22,838 nucleotides of DNA, taken from Candidatus Moraniibacteriota bacterium. Lineage in GTDB: Bacteria > Patescibacteriota > Minisyncoccia > Moranbacterales > GCA-2747515. The position numbers and the translations under genes are program-made. Under the pieces are notes generated by a model. The model did not search any database. It was not told where the DNA came from and saw only the letters and a list, made by a program, of their open reading frames with translations. Location of the stretch: positions 1 to 22,838 of the forward strand of contig JAOZUJ010000005.1 in the NCBI GenBank assembly GCA_029938745.1. The letters run 5' to 3'. Positions 1 to 6,433 of this stretch are shown piece by piece. Each line of letters begins with the position of its first letter. Position 1 is the stretch's first letter.

Positions 1-128
1 ACTCCTGCAACACTCTGTTGCAAATTATCAAACTGCTCATCAAAATACGCTTTATCAGCGCTCTCATTAGCCTGTGCAAAACCAGCACAAGCTACCATTA
101 CCAGCATGAAAAAAAAGATTTTTCTCAT
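1..128 (-). CDS. Secreted protein, N-terminal fragment (runs off left edge)
   Basis: An open frame begins with ATG at 128 and continues past the window edge, giving about 42 residues. The first 20 residues form a typical Sec signal peptide: MRK, a hydrophobic core (IFFFMLVMVACAGF), then an AQA cleavage site. The mature part starts NESADKAYFDEQ and is acidic and probably helical. The start is supported by one of the few good Shine-Dalgarno sequences here, AGGAG on the minus strand near 135-139, about 7 nt before the ATG. A promoter at 271-299 gives a leader of about 136 nt with two hairpins. I do not recognise the family from so short a piece. It is probably exported to the envelope or outside. 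Confidence 0.75.
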   Translation of the reverse strand, partial: MRKIFFFMLVMVACAGFAQANESADKAYFDEQFDNLQQSVAG

Positions 129-186
129 ATCATTCTCCTGTGTTTTTACGTCCTCGAAAGGACATTTGGCTGTAAAGATAACAAAC

Positions 187-235
187 TAGAGTCACCGTTG
201 ACTCTACATGTGGTAAAAAAATGTTTTTTACCACA
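187..235 (-). repeat. Two adjacent hairpins in the secreted-protein leader
   Basis: 187-206 is a perfect 8-bp stem (TAGAGTCA/TGACTCTA) with a 4-nt loop. 209-235 is a perfect 12-bp stem (TGTGGTAAAAAA/TTTTTTACCACA) with a 3-nt loop. Both lie between the predicted start site and the ribosome binding site of the gene starting at 128. Neither is followed by a clear U-tract in the direction of transcription, so they look more like leader or stability elements than a terminator. Confidence 0.6.
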
Positions 236-270
236 CAGTAGAATCATTATTACCATAAATGTAATATGAC

Positions 271-299
271 ACTATAACATAATATAATGATTTTTGCAA
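271..299 (-). promoter_or_regulatory. Promoter of the secreted-protein gene
   Basis: On the minus strand TTGCAA (299-294), a 17-bp spacer and TATAGT (276-271) form a sigma-70-like promoter. The -10 box differs from consensus at one position. Transcription would start near 264, leaving a leader of about 136 nt before the ATG at 128. Confidence 0.55.
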
Positions 300-377
300 T
301 ACTTTATGAAAAAGTATTGATCATCACATTATTTGTACATACGATACCTCTGCTTTTTTAATGGAAAAAAATAATTT

Positions 378-1274
378 CTACAGAGTTGAAAAAGGCGTAC
401 TCACCTCTTGAATTCTCGTACTGTTACTAAAATTACTGATACGATCATGTAATTCATCAACCTCTGTGTTATAATACTCTTCTTTTTCTTCATCAAATTC
501 AATTGTACCCTGTGCATTTTTGAAATGTTCATCAACTGTATCTACACTTTCATTATCATGTGACACAATTTCTTGCTCTTGAGATGCGCTTGCAACAACA
601 GTCGTTGGAGTTGCAAAATCTGTAGTTTCTACATCCCTATTTTTGCGTGATGCAAGGCACAATTTATCTGGAAAAAAATACACGATCATAATTGCCAACA
701 CAAATCCAAATAATGCACCCATGAGAGTATTGGATAGAATATGCGGTACAGTTGGTCGCAGTGGTGTATTTGGTCCATCAATCAGACGAACACTTACACG
801 CTCACCACCACCATGATATTCTTCCCCCTTTGTCGTCAGAATATATGCGACTGCTTTTGCAGTTTCTTCTGCAGTCTTTCGTGATTCATCAAATACACTA
901 ATATTTATAATACCAGTATTATTGACTTTTTTTACACTAATTAATTTTTGCCATTCCTTTTCACGATCCTCAGAATCATGAGAAAAATTACGTTTTACAT
1001 CAAATGGTGCATCCTGCACAGCATTAAAAAATGATGTTGTATAAATGACACGTGTAAAGATATTACCCAAAAACTCTGCAGACTTTGTTGCGCTAAAAGC
1101 ATCAACTTTTTCACTTGCTTGTTCTTGCACCACAATTACAGAAACATCACTTTGATATTTTACTGGTAACAGTGCTGACACAATAAAAGCAATGAGAGCA
1201 AATATAATCGTTGTCGCAACAATTAATCGCCATCGCTTTGTGATATCTTCTATTGTTATTTTTTCATTATTCAT
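378..1274 (-). CDS. Wzz/YveK-like polysaccharide chain-length determinant
   Basis: This 298-residue protein has the two-TM layout of the Wzz family. TM1 is at about 16-37. An extracytoplasmic domain spans about 38-177. TM2 is at about 178-201, preceded by the proline-rich motif (GPNTPLRPTVP) typical of the family. Such proteins set polymer length or act as activators for the BY-kinase in capsule and exopolysaccharide export; no kinase is visible in the window. After TM2 there is an unusually long acidic, Ser/Thr-rich cytoplasmic tail (about 205-298, with an EEKEEYYNTEVDE segment). The ATG at 1272-1274 overlaps the TGA of the upstream glycosyltransferase (ATGA), so the two are translationally coupled and probably share a pathway. 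No terminator is obvious after the stop. Confidence 0.8.
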   Translation of the reverse strand: MNNEKITIEDITKRWRLIVATTIIFALIAFIVSALLPVKYQSDVSVIVVQEQASEKVDAFSATKSAEFLGNIFTRVIYTTSFFNAVQDAPFDVKRNFSHDSEDREKEWQKLISVKKVNNTGIINISVFDESRKTAEETAKAVAYILTTKGEEYHGGGERVSVRLIDGPNTPLRPTVPHILSNTLMGALFGFVLAIMIVYFFPDKLCLASRKNRDVETTDFATPTTVVASASQEQEIVSHDNESVDTVDEHFKNAQGTIEFDEEKEEYYNTEVDELHDRISNFSNSTRIQEVSTPFSTL

Positions 1275-2209
1275 ACATTTACTTTATTACTTTTTAGAGA
1301 AAAATCATGATCTACATTACCGCCAAGTGTTGCAAAACTTTGTACAACATACTTTTGTAATTTCAATCGTAATTTTGGAGTTTTTTGTCGCATTTCAAGA
1401 TATTTTGTTTTTGCTACATAATCTTGAAAAGCATAGAAAAACGCAATCATAAATCCATATCGTCCATCCAGAAATCCTAACCGCAAAACATACATGTACA
1501 TAAATCGAATAAATGGCGTAAACGGAATAAATGTCCAGAGATCTTTCACAACAGCTTTTGCATAAAATGGATTTGTAAAAAATGTAAACCATTTTATTTT
1601 TGCCATACCTGCGTTATAGACACGTAACATGTAATTTGCATGCCATGTTGAGTATCGATTGAACTTCTCAAAAAATTGATCAAGTGATCGATCACTATAA
1701 TGCAAAATATCACCTTTAATATTTTTCATCCGATCTTTTGCAAGAAGAATATGCGCATGCACATTACGGTCTTCATATCGACATGTACGATGGAACAATC
1801 GAATATTGTATAACGGATATCGTCCACCCCATCGTAAGAACTTACCTAAAAAGAAATGTTTCCTTCCAATACCAAATCCATCATAATTTTCAATTTCGTC
1901 ACTATCCAATAGATCTTCAATTGTGCTTTTTAATTTTTTTGTTACAACTTCATCACTGTCAAGTAATAGAATCCACTCATTCTCTGCCTGTGGTATAGCC
2001 CAATTTTTTTGTTTTGCACTATAAATATATTCATGTTGCATAACACGTGCTCCACATTTTCTTGCAATTTCCACAGTTTTGTCAGTTGAAAAAGAATCAA
2101 CAACAAAAATATCATCCGCCCACAAAACAGATTCGATTGCTTGTGCAATCAAGTCTTCTACATTATATGTCGGTATGATTACCGTTAATTTGCGATGTTT
2201 TTTTGTCAT
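1271..2209 (-). CDS. GT2 family glycosyltransferase (WaaE/KdtX-like)
   Basis: The 312-residue protein starts with a GT-A fold: LTVIIPTYN (residues 8-16), VVDSFSTDKT (36-45) binding the nucleotide sugar, and a metal-binding DSDE (84-87) where relatives usually have DADE. A later YEDRNVHAHI segment is also family-like. The spacing resembles the beta-1,4-glucosyltransferase branch of GT2 (WaaE/KdtX type), which adds a sugar to a lipid- or polymer-linked acceptor at the cytoplasmic face. The acceptor cannot be told from sequence. The C-terminal part is rich in aromatic and hydrophobic residues and may touch the membrane. It is the first gene of a two-gene unit with the Wzz-like gene and has a consensus promoter at 2276-2304. 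There is no Shine-Dalgarno before the ATG. Confidence 0.85.
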   Translation of the reverse strand: MTKKHRKLTVIIPTYNVEDLIAQAIESVLWADDIFVVDSFSTDKTVEIARKCGARVMQHEYIYSAKQKNWAIPQAENEWILLLDSDEVVTKKLKSTIEDLLDSDEIENYDGFGIGRKHFFLGKFLRWGGRYPLYNIRLFHRTCRYEDRNVHAHILLAKDRMKNIKGDILHYSDRSLDQFFEKFNRYSTWHANYMLRVYNAGMAKIKWFTFFTNPFYAKAVVKDLWTFIPFTPFIRFMYMYVLRLGFLDGRYGFMIAFFYAFQDYVAKTKYLEMRQKTPKLRLKLQKYVVQSFATLGGNVDHDFSLKSNKVNV

Positions 2210-2275
2210 AATTCGTGATTTACGCTATAAAATAGGTCTTTTAAACTCTCATATGCTTTTTTGAGTTAACTAAAA

Positions 2276-2304
2276 ATTATAGCAGAAAATCAATATTTTG
2301 TCAA
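2276..2304 (-). promoter_or_regulatory. Consensus sigma-70 promoter for the glycosyltransferase-wzz unit
   Basis: The minus strand reads TTGACA (2304-2299), exactly 17 bp, then TATAAT (2281-2276). Both hexamers match consensus, making this the strongest promoter seen in the window. The start would be near 2269, with a leader of about 60 nt to the ATG at 2209. Confidence 0.8.
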
Positions 2305-2362
2305 GGGTGTCCAAAATATGTATTTCACATGAAAATTTATCTCACATTATGTTCATTTTATG

Positions 2363-2390
2363 TTGCAAAAAATAATATATGTGTTATGCT
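2363..2390 (+). promoter_or_regulatory. Promoter of the lysine-rich small protein
   Basis: TTGCAA (2363-2368), a 16-bp spacer and TATGCT (2385-2390) lie about 30 bp before the ATG at 2422. The predicted leader is about 25 nt and has no Shine-Dalgarno. Confidence 0.5.
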
Positions 2391-2421
2391 AATAACTATT
2401 AAATTATTAATATGCAATATT

Positions 2422-2718
2422 ATGGCAACAAAGAAAAAGACAGCGAAGAAACCCGCTGCAAAGGAAACTCCAGAAGAAGCTGCAAAGAAAAAAGCGAAAA
2501 TCGAAGCAATTAAAACACAGAAGGCAGCTGATCGTGAGATCAAAAAAATGCAAAAAGAACTTGAAAAAGCAGACAAGCAGGCAACTGCTTATATCAAAAA
2601 GAATCCAAAAAAAGCAGCTGCAATTTCTGCAGGCGTTGGAGCAGCAATCGGAGCTACAATTGCAGCACTTGCTGTTGGAGCTTCTAAGAAGAAGAAATCT
2701 ACAAAGAAAAAGAAATAG
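2422..2718 (+). CDS. Small lysine-rich protein with hydrophobic glycine-zipper segment (DUF883/ElaB-like layout or H1-like)
   Basis: The 98-residue protein has three parts. An H1-like basic head (MATKKKTAKKPAAKE) leads into a charged helix to about residue 58. Then AYIKKNPKKAAAISAGVGAAIG opens a hydrophobic Gly/Ala segment to about residue 88, and the protein ends in a lysine tail (SKKKKSTKKKK). The YIKKNP-KAAAIxAGVG pattern is the C-terminal membrane-anchor signature of the DUF883/ElaB-YqjD family, which tether ribosomes or DNA to the membrane in other bacteria. The lysine-rich ends instead resemble histone H1-like nucleoid proteins. I chose ATG 2422 because an upstream in-frame ATG at 2329 lies before the predicted promoter and encodes unrelated sequence. 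It stands alone between its promoter and a terminator. Function is inferred only from architecture. Confidence 0.75.
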   Translation: MATKKKTAKKPAAKETPEEAAKKKAKIEAIKTQKAADREIKKMQKELEKADKQATAYIKKNPKKAAAISAGVGAAIGATIAALAVGASKKKKSTKKKK

Positions 2719-2736
2719 TTTTTATTTCTTTTATAC

Positions 2737-2767
2737 AAAAAAACCATCTCATAAAGATGGTTTTTTG
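2737..2767. terminator. Bidirectional intrinsic terminator
   Basis: An A-tract, the stem CCATCT (2744-2749) / AGATGG (2755-2760) and a T-tract (2761-2766) form a hairpin flanked by A and T runs. It works on either strand, serving the lysine-rich gene (plus) and the GIY-YIG gene (minus), whose stop is 8 nt away. Confidence 0.85.
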
Positions 2768-2774
2768 TTATTTT

Positions 2775-3038
2775 TTAAATATTCAAATCTTTAAATGTTC
2801 TTTTTAATATTATAGCAAGTTGTTCCCTTCCATATCCACTTTTTAAATATTTTTCACGAGCACGTGCATCAACAGTGTTTATGAATGATTCATGATAAAT
2901 CAAAATAAAAGGTTTGCGACCTTTTGTAGATATAGATAATCCTTGATTATGTTCATGAAATCGACGTTTCAAGTTTTTTGTATACCCAATATATAGTCCA
3001 CGATCTTTTTGTGAGTACAAAACATATACATAATACAT
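2775..3038 (-). CDS. Small GIY-YIG domain protein (UPF0213/COG2827 type)
   Basis: The 87 residues form one complete GIY-YIG domain and little else. The GIY equivalent is the N-terminal YVYVLYS. LYIGYT (15-20) carries the YIG motif. The conserved arginines are in NLKRRF (22-27). The metal-binding Glu is E62 in the family's REKYLKSG segment. The family shares its fold with UvrC and homing endonucleases. Small stand-alone members are common and often multicopy in CPR and Bacteroidetes genomes, and their cellular role is not settled. There is no UvrC-like or HTH extension. The upstream start region lacks a good Shine-Dalgarno. The gene lies downstream of tRNA-Glu on the same strand and may be read from the tRNA promoter through the hairpin block. 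Confidence 0.85.
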   Translation of the reverse strand: MYYVYVLYSQKDRGLYIGYTKNLKRRFHEHNQGLSISTKGRKPFILIYHESFINTVDARAREKYLKSGYGREQLAIILKRTFKDLNI

Positions 3039-3074
3039 ACTATCTTAATACCTTAAAATTATCTGTGTGTTACG

Positions 3075-3160
3075 GTGAGCACGTCGAACGTGCTTACACC
3101 GCGTTTGACGCGGTGATCCCACGGAGAATCCCATCCGAAGGATGGTCAGCCTTTGGCTGA
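3075..3160. repeat. Cluster of four tandem perfect stem-loops, all with 3-nt loops
   Basis: Hairpin 1 (3075-3097) has 10-bp arms GTGAGCACGT/ACGTGCTTAC with loop CGA and one G-U pair on the plus strand. Hairpin 2 (3097-3115) has 8-bp arms CACCGCGT/ACGCGGTG with loop TTG. Hairpin 3 (3131-3145) has CCATCC/GGATGG with loop GAA. Hairpin 4 (3146-3160) has TCAGCC/GGCTGA with loop TTT. They sit between the tRNA and the GIY-YIG gene and are much richer in GC than their surroundings. They do not repeat one another in sequence, so this is not a CRISPR. It may be a structured 3' region of the tRNA transcript or a palindromic mobile sequence. Confidence 0.8.
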
Positions 3161-3167
3161 GAACTCC
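3113..3167 (-). pseudogene. Partial copy of the tRNA-Glu 3' end, interrupted by a 30-nt two-hairpin insert
   Basis: 3113-3130 is identical to 3212-3229 (GTGATCCCACGGAGAATC on the plus strand), and 3161-3167 (GAACTCC) is identical to 3230-3236. In the tRNA these segments are contiguous. Here they are split by exactly 30 nt (3131-3160), made of two 15-nt perfect hairpins. The copied part covers the 3' acceptor strand and most of the T arm, and the break falls in the T loop. There is no 5' half, so it cannot be a working tRNA. Confidence 0.8.
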
Positions 3168-3212
3168 TTTTTACACGGTGCTTGATATAAAAAATAGATA
3201 CTAATACATTTG

Positions 3213-3284
3213 TGATCCCACGGAGAATCGAACTCCGGTTTCCAGGATGAGAACCTGACGTCCTAGCCGCTAGACGATGGGACC
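3213..3284 (-). tRNA. tRNA-Glu (anticodon CUC)
   Basis: The minus strand folds into a full cloverleaf. The acceptor GGTCCCA pairs with TGGGATC, with one G-T. U8 is present. The D stem is GTCT/GGAC and the anticodon stem TCAGG/CCTGG. The loop TTCTCAT gives anticodon CTC. The variable loop is 4 nt, and the T stem CGGAG/CTCCG encloses TTCGATT. The D-arm sequence GTCTAG-CGG-CTAGGAC is typical of tRNA-Glu. CCA is not encoded: the 3' sequence after the acceptor stem is ACAA, so CCA must be added enzymatically. The predicted discriminator is A rather than the G of E. coli tRNA-Glu. The promoter at 3305-3332 lies just upstream. Confidence 0.93.
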
Positions 3285-3304
3285 AAATTTACAATACAAA
3301 ATTG

Positions 3305-3332
3305 ATTATATCAGAATAACAAAAAAAATCAA
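3305..3332 (-). promoter_or_regulatory. Promoter of tRNA-Glu
   Basis: The minus strand reads TTGATT (3332-3327), a 16-bp spacer rich in T, and TATAAT (3310-3305). Transcription would start near 3298, about 14 nt before the mature tRNA 5' end. Confidence 0.65.
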
Positions 3333-3352
3333 CCATTTTATCTATGCTTAGT

Positions 3353-3388
3353 GGGTAACGTTAGGGTAACGTTACCCTAACGTTACCC
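3353..3388. repeat. 36-bp perfect palindrome built from three TAACGTTA octamers
   Basis: The two 18-nt halves are exact reverse complements with no spacer. The internal order is GGG, TAACGTTA, GGG, TAACGTTA, CCC, TAACGTTA, CCC, and each octamer is itself a palindrome. It begins 9 nt past the murF stop and ends about 20 bp upstream of the tRNA -35 box. As RNA it would fold into a long hairpin, but no U-tract follows directly on either strand. It could be a rho-independent-like 3' end, an mRNA stabiliser, or a multi-site protein-binding sequence. Confidence 0.9.
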
Positions 3389-3397
3389 TATTTCGCA

Positions 3398-4645
3398 TTA
3401 TTCTTCTAACAGTGTTTTTGTTTTATCTGATACAAGCGTTGCAATAATTTTTTCCATATATATACCACGTGACCCTTTAACTAAAATTACATCACCTGAT
3501 TGTACAAAGTCAATCACATCCTTTTTTACATCATCTGAATTTGGATAATATTCAACTTTTATATCACACTCCTGCAATTCATCATATACAATACGCATTT
3601 CTTGTCCAACAAGAAAAACAGCATCAACTTTTATCTTTTGTAATTGCTCTGCAATTTTTTGATGTTGCTCTTGTGACACATCTCCCAATTCACGCATGTC
3701 ACCAAGTACTGCGATCTTACGATCTCCTGGTGCATTATGCAGTGTTGTAATTGCTGCTTTCATTGACTGTGGTGATGCATTATATGTATCATCAATAACT
3801 ACAGTTGCCTTATAACCATCAAAAAGTCGCATGCGACCAGGTGACGATTGGAAATTTGCAATCTCACCAATCACATCAATGATATTGATGCCAATTGTAT
3901 CTGCAACAACAAGTCCTGCAAGTGCCGCATATACAAAGTGTTGTGCAATCACATGATTAAGTCGCACTGGAATTGTCTTTCCCTTATAATTTAATTTAAA
4001 CGATAAGCCTGTTGCATAACATTGATGAAAACAGATTTCAATATCTGCAGCAATAAAATCTGCATTTTTATGTGTTCCATAAGAAACAATTTGATTTTTT
4101 GTTTTATTGATTACACTACGAACATGTACATCATCATAATTAATAATCGCTATACCATCATTTTTCATATTTAACACAATTTTTTGTTTTTCATTTGTAA
4201 TCGCATCAATATCATCAAAAAACTCACTATGTGCATATGCAACAGAAGTTAATATCGCAATATCTGGCGCCACAATTGACGTCAAAAAATCCATATCATT
4301 TGGCCGATCAACACCCATTTCAATAATAATAACATCTGGATATTGTGGCAAAATCATCAACTTTATCCACTTCAACAATATTGTCACTAACGAGCTAATA
4401 GAAGTAATATTTTTTTCAATACCCAAAATTGTTAGCGGTACCCCAATTTCATTATTATAATTTTTTTTTGTATAATAGATCTTTTTATGATCTTTCAAAA
4501 TATGTACGATCATATCTTTTGTTGTTGTCTTACCAACTGAACCTGTTATGCCAATGACGAATGGTTTATGTCGCCACAAAATAGCTCGCGACATACTGCC
4601 GAGTGTATTTTCCAAAATGCGAATTTTGTACGATTTTTGTTGCAT
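3398..4645 (-). CDS. murF: MurF-type UDP-N-acetylmuramoyl-tripeptide--D-Ala-D-Ala ligase, lacking domain 1
   Basis: MurF joins D-Ala-D-Ala to the UDP-MurNAc-tripeptide, the last cytoplasmic step of the peptidoglycan precursor. Residues 32-41 (GITGSVGKTT) are the ATP-binding P-loop. NYNNEIGVPLT (62-72) is a MurF hallmark. EMGVDRPNDMDFL with AHSEFF is the central-domain metal/ATP region. DDTYNASPQS (285-294) and AVLGDMRELG (312-321) mark the C-terminal Mur ligase domain. The P-loop begins only about 32 residues from the start, whereas in typical MurF (about 450 aa) it is near residue 110. The N-terminal substrate-binding domain is therefore missing, and this 415-residue protein may recognise its substrate differently. 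It starts 1 nt after the PBP stop and is last in the cluster. Confidence 0.85.
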   Translation of the reverse strand: MQQKSYKIRILENTLGSMSRAILWRHKPFVIGITGSVGKTTTKDMIVHILKDHKKIYYTKKNYNNEIGVPLTILGIEKNITSISSLVTILLKWIKLMILPQYPDVIIIEMGVDRPNDMDFLTSIVAPDIAILTSVAYAHSEFFDDIDAITNEKQKIVLNMKNDGIAIINYDDVHVRSVINKTKNQIVSYGTHKNADFIAADIEICFHQCYATGLSFKLNYKGKTIPVRLNHVIAQHFVYAALAGLVVADTIGINIIDVIGEIANFQSSPGRMRLFDGYKATVVIDDTYNASPQSMKAAITTLHNAPGDRKIAVLGDMRELGDVSQEQHQKIAEQLQKIKVDAVFLVGQEMRIVYDELQECDIKVEYYPNSDDVKKDVIDFVQSGDVILVKGSRGIYMEKIIATLVSDKTKTLLEE

Positions 4646-4646
4646 A

Positions 4647-6428
4647 TTATTGTGTTATTTTATCTTCTGCTATTTCTTCCGTTGGTGCAATATTATAAAA
4701 ATCAAGTAAATATTTCATAACTTTTCCAAACGTTGGTGCAGCACTTGATTCCGCCCAAATAACTGTTTTTGGATTATCAACTCGTACGACAATCACAAAT
4801 TGAGGATTATCAATTGGTCCATATCCCGCAAATGTACCAATTGTCTGCGCATCATCATATCCCTTTTTACCAGTATTTGCAACCTGTGCTGTCCCTGTTT
4901 TTCCACCAATAAGATACCCAGGAACATCTGCACGTTTTCCATGACCATTTACCACAACACTTCGAAGCATCTCTCCAATCTGTTGTGACGATTCCTGACT
5001 GATCACACGATGTATCATATGTGGCTCAATGATTTCTTCCTGTCCATCTGCATACACCTTTTTTTCTATAACTTGTGGTTTCATCAATAGCCCGCCATTT
5101 GCAAGCGCACTATACGCCGTTGCTAATTGCAATTGTGTCATTGTGATTCCCTGTCCAAATGAGGCTGTAAAAAACTCCACATTCCGCCTCAAATATTTAA
5201 GATTGTTAGTATTTCCATCAGCCTCTGCTGGCAAATCAATTCCCAACACGTCACCAAAACCAAATCTTTCAACATATTCCTTAAACTGTTTATTTCCAAC
5301 TAATTTTTCTACATAAATTACACCTGTATTAATAGATTCTTCTAATACCTGTGTCATGGTTTGCTTTCCATATACCTTTTCTTCTGAGTTTTTAATTGTA
5401 TATTCAGCTGCTACTACTGCACCTGTATCAACATATGTTGTGTCTGGCGATATCTTCCCATCGTCAAGTCCAATAGCCATCGTAATTGGCTTGAACACTG
5501 AACCAGATTCATATTCCTCTGACACAATCGAATTACGAAATACTGCAACATCCTCTACTTGGTTATATTCATTTGGTACAAATGTCGGATAATTTGCAAG
5601 TGCCAAAATCTTTCCTGTTTTTGGCTCCATTACAATAATTGACCCATCATCTGCCTCAAACTTTTCTACAGCTTCTTTCAAGATTCTCTCTACTTCATAT
5701 TGTACAGTATAATCAATTGTCAAAAAAATATCTGTACCATCTGTTTCTTCGGAAACAACTCTGTCTGTATTTGTAAGCCATCCTCCACGTGCATCACGTT
5801 CTTGCACGATTCTGCCATCATGTCCACGCAATTCCTTATCAAAATGCGATTCAATACCATAACGTCCAATATAATCTTCTCCATCAGAGCCAACAAAGCC
5901 AACAACATGTGACGCGAGTGTTCCTCCTGGATAAAAACGATAATATTCTGGCAAAAAGTTCAGCCCTTCAATATTCATATCTGCTACACGATTTTTTTCT
6001 TCACGATCCAATTTATGACGCAAAATTTCATACACATCTGTACGCTTCGCAAGTTTTTGCATCACGATATCATAATCAACATCTAGAGCATCTGATATTT
6101 TTCTTGCCACTTCTGTAATATTTTCATCCGCGACATCTTTTGGTGACAAAAGTGCCATAAAATATTCACGATTCACACCCAACGGATAAACTTCATCTTT
6201 ATTTTTCAAAAAAATTTCACCTCGTGAAGATAAAAGAGATTGTTCAACAGTATGTTGTCTAAAGGCAAGATCTGTATATTTCTCATGTGCAAAAACTTGT
6301 ACAAAATATAATTTTAATATGATCACGCACAACATACCTAAAAAAAACAAAAAAAGAATCGACGTGCGTGAATATCGCGATCCTCCATCATTATTCGCCT
6401 TTGTTGTTGTATATTTTTTATTTTTCAT
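4647..6428 (-). CDS. ftsI: Class B penicillin-binding protein (FtsI/PbpB-like transpeptidase)
   Basis: The 593-residue protein has a short basic cytoplasmic head, one TM helix (about 22-44), a PBP dimerisation/pedestal domain (about 60-225, with SSRGEIF and YRFYPGGTLASHVVGFVG), then the transpeptidase domain. All active-site motifs are present: SVFK with catalytic S310, SIN at 365-367 and KTGTA at 510-514. It cross-links septal or lateral-wall peptidoglycan at the outer membrane face. Its place after mraZ, rsmH and an FtsL-like gene points to the divisome enzyme FtsI, but an elongation PBP2 role cannot be excluded from sequence. No PASTA domain is seen. The start lies 5 nt after the upstream stop and murF starts 1 nt after its end, so the genes are cotranscribed. 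Confidence 0.93.
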   Translation of the reverse strand: MKNKKYTTTKANNDGGSRYSRTSILFLFFLGMLCVIILKLYFVQVFAHEKYTDLAFRQHTVEQSLLSSRGEIFLKNKDEVYPLGVNREYFMALLSPKDVADENITEVARKISDALDVDYDIVMQKLAKRTDVYEILRHKLDREEKNRVADMNIEGLNFLPEYYRFYPGGTLASHVVGFVGSDGEDYIGRYGIESHFDKELRGHDGRIVQERDARGGWLTNTDRVVSEETDGTDIFLTIDYTVQYEVERILKEAVEKFEADDGSIIVMEPKTGKILALANYPTFVPNEYNQVEDVAVFRNSIVSEEYESGSVFKPITMAIGLDDGKISPDTTYVDTGAVVAAEYTIKNSEEKVYGKQTMTQVLEESINTGVIYVEKLVGNKQFKEYVERFGFGDVLGIDLPAEADGNTNNLKYLRRNVEFFTASFGQGITMTQLQLATAYSALANGGLLMKPQVIEKKVYADGQEEIIEPHMIHRVISQESSQQIGEMLRSVVVNGHGKRADVPGYLIGGKTGTAQVANTGKKGYDDAQTIGTFAGYGPIDNPQFVIVVRVDNPKTVIWAESSAAPTFGKVMKYLLDFYNIAPTEEIAEDKITQ

Positions 6429-6433
6429 GCATC

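Noticed and set aside
18..269. Plus-strand open frame of 83 codons at the left edge
   Set aside because: It is antisense to the secreted-protein start and its promoter, and has no recognisable features or ribosome site.
3075..3160. CRISPR-like array of palindromic repeats
   Set aside because: The four stem-loops differ in sequence and length, there are no equal spacers, and no cas gene is in the window.
3113..3229. Integrated prophage or genomic island bounded by att repeats at tRNA-Glu
   Set aside because: The two copies are only 99 bp apart with no integrase between or near them; at most this is a scar, which is noted as an alternative in the finding.
3353..3388. Telomere-like sequence (GGGTAA/TTACCC runs) suggesting a replicon end
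   Set aside because: It is a short internal palindrome between two normal genes, with no tandem telomere array and no break in gene content.
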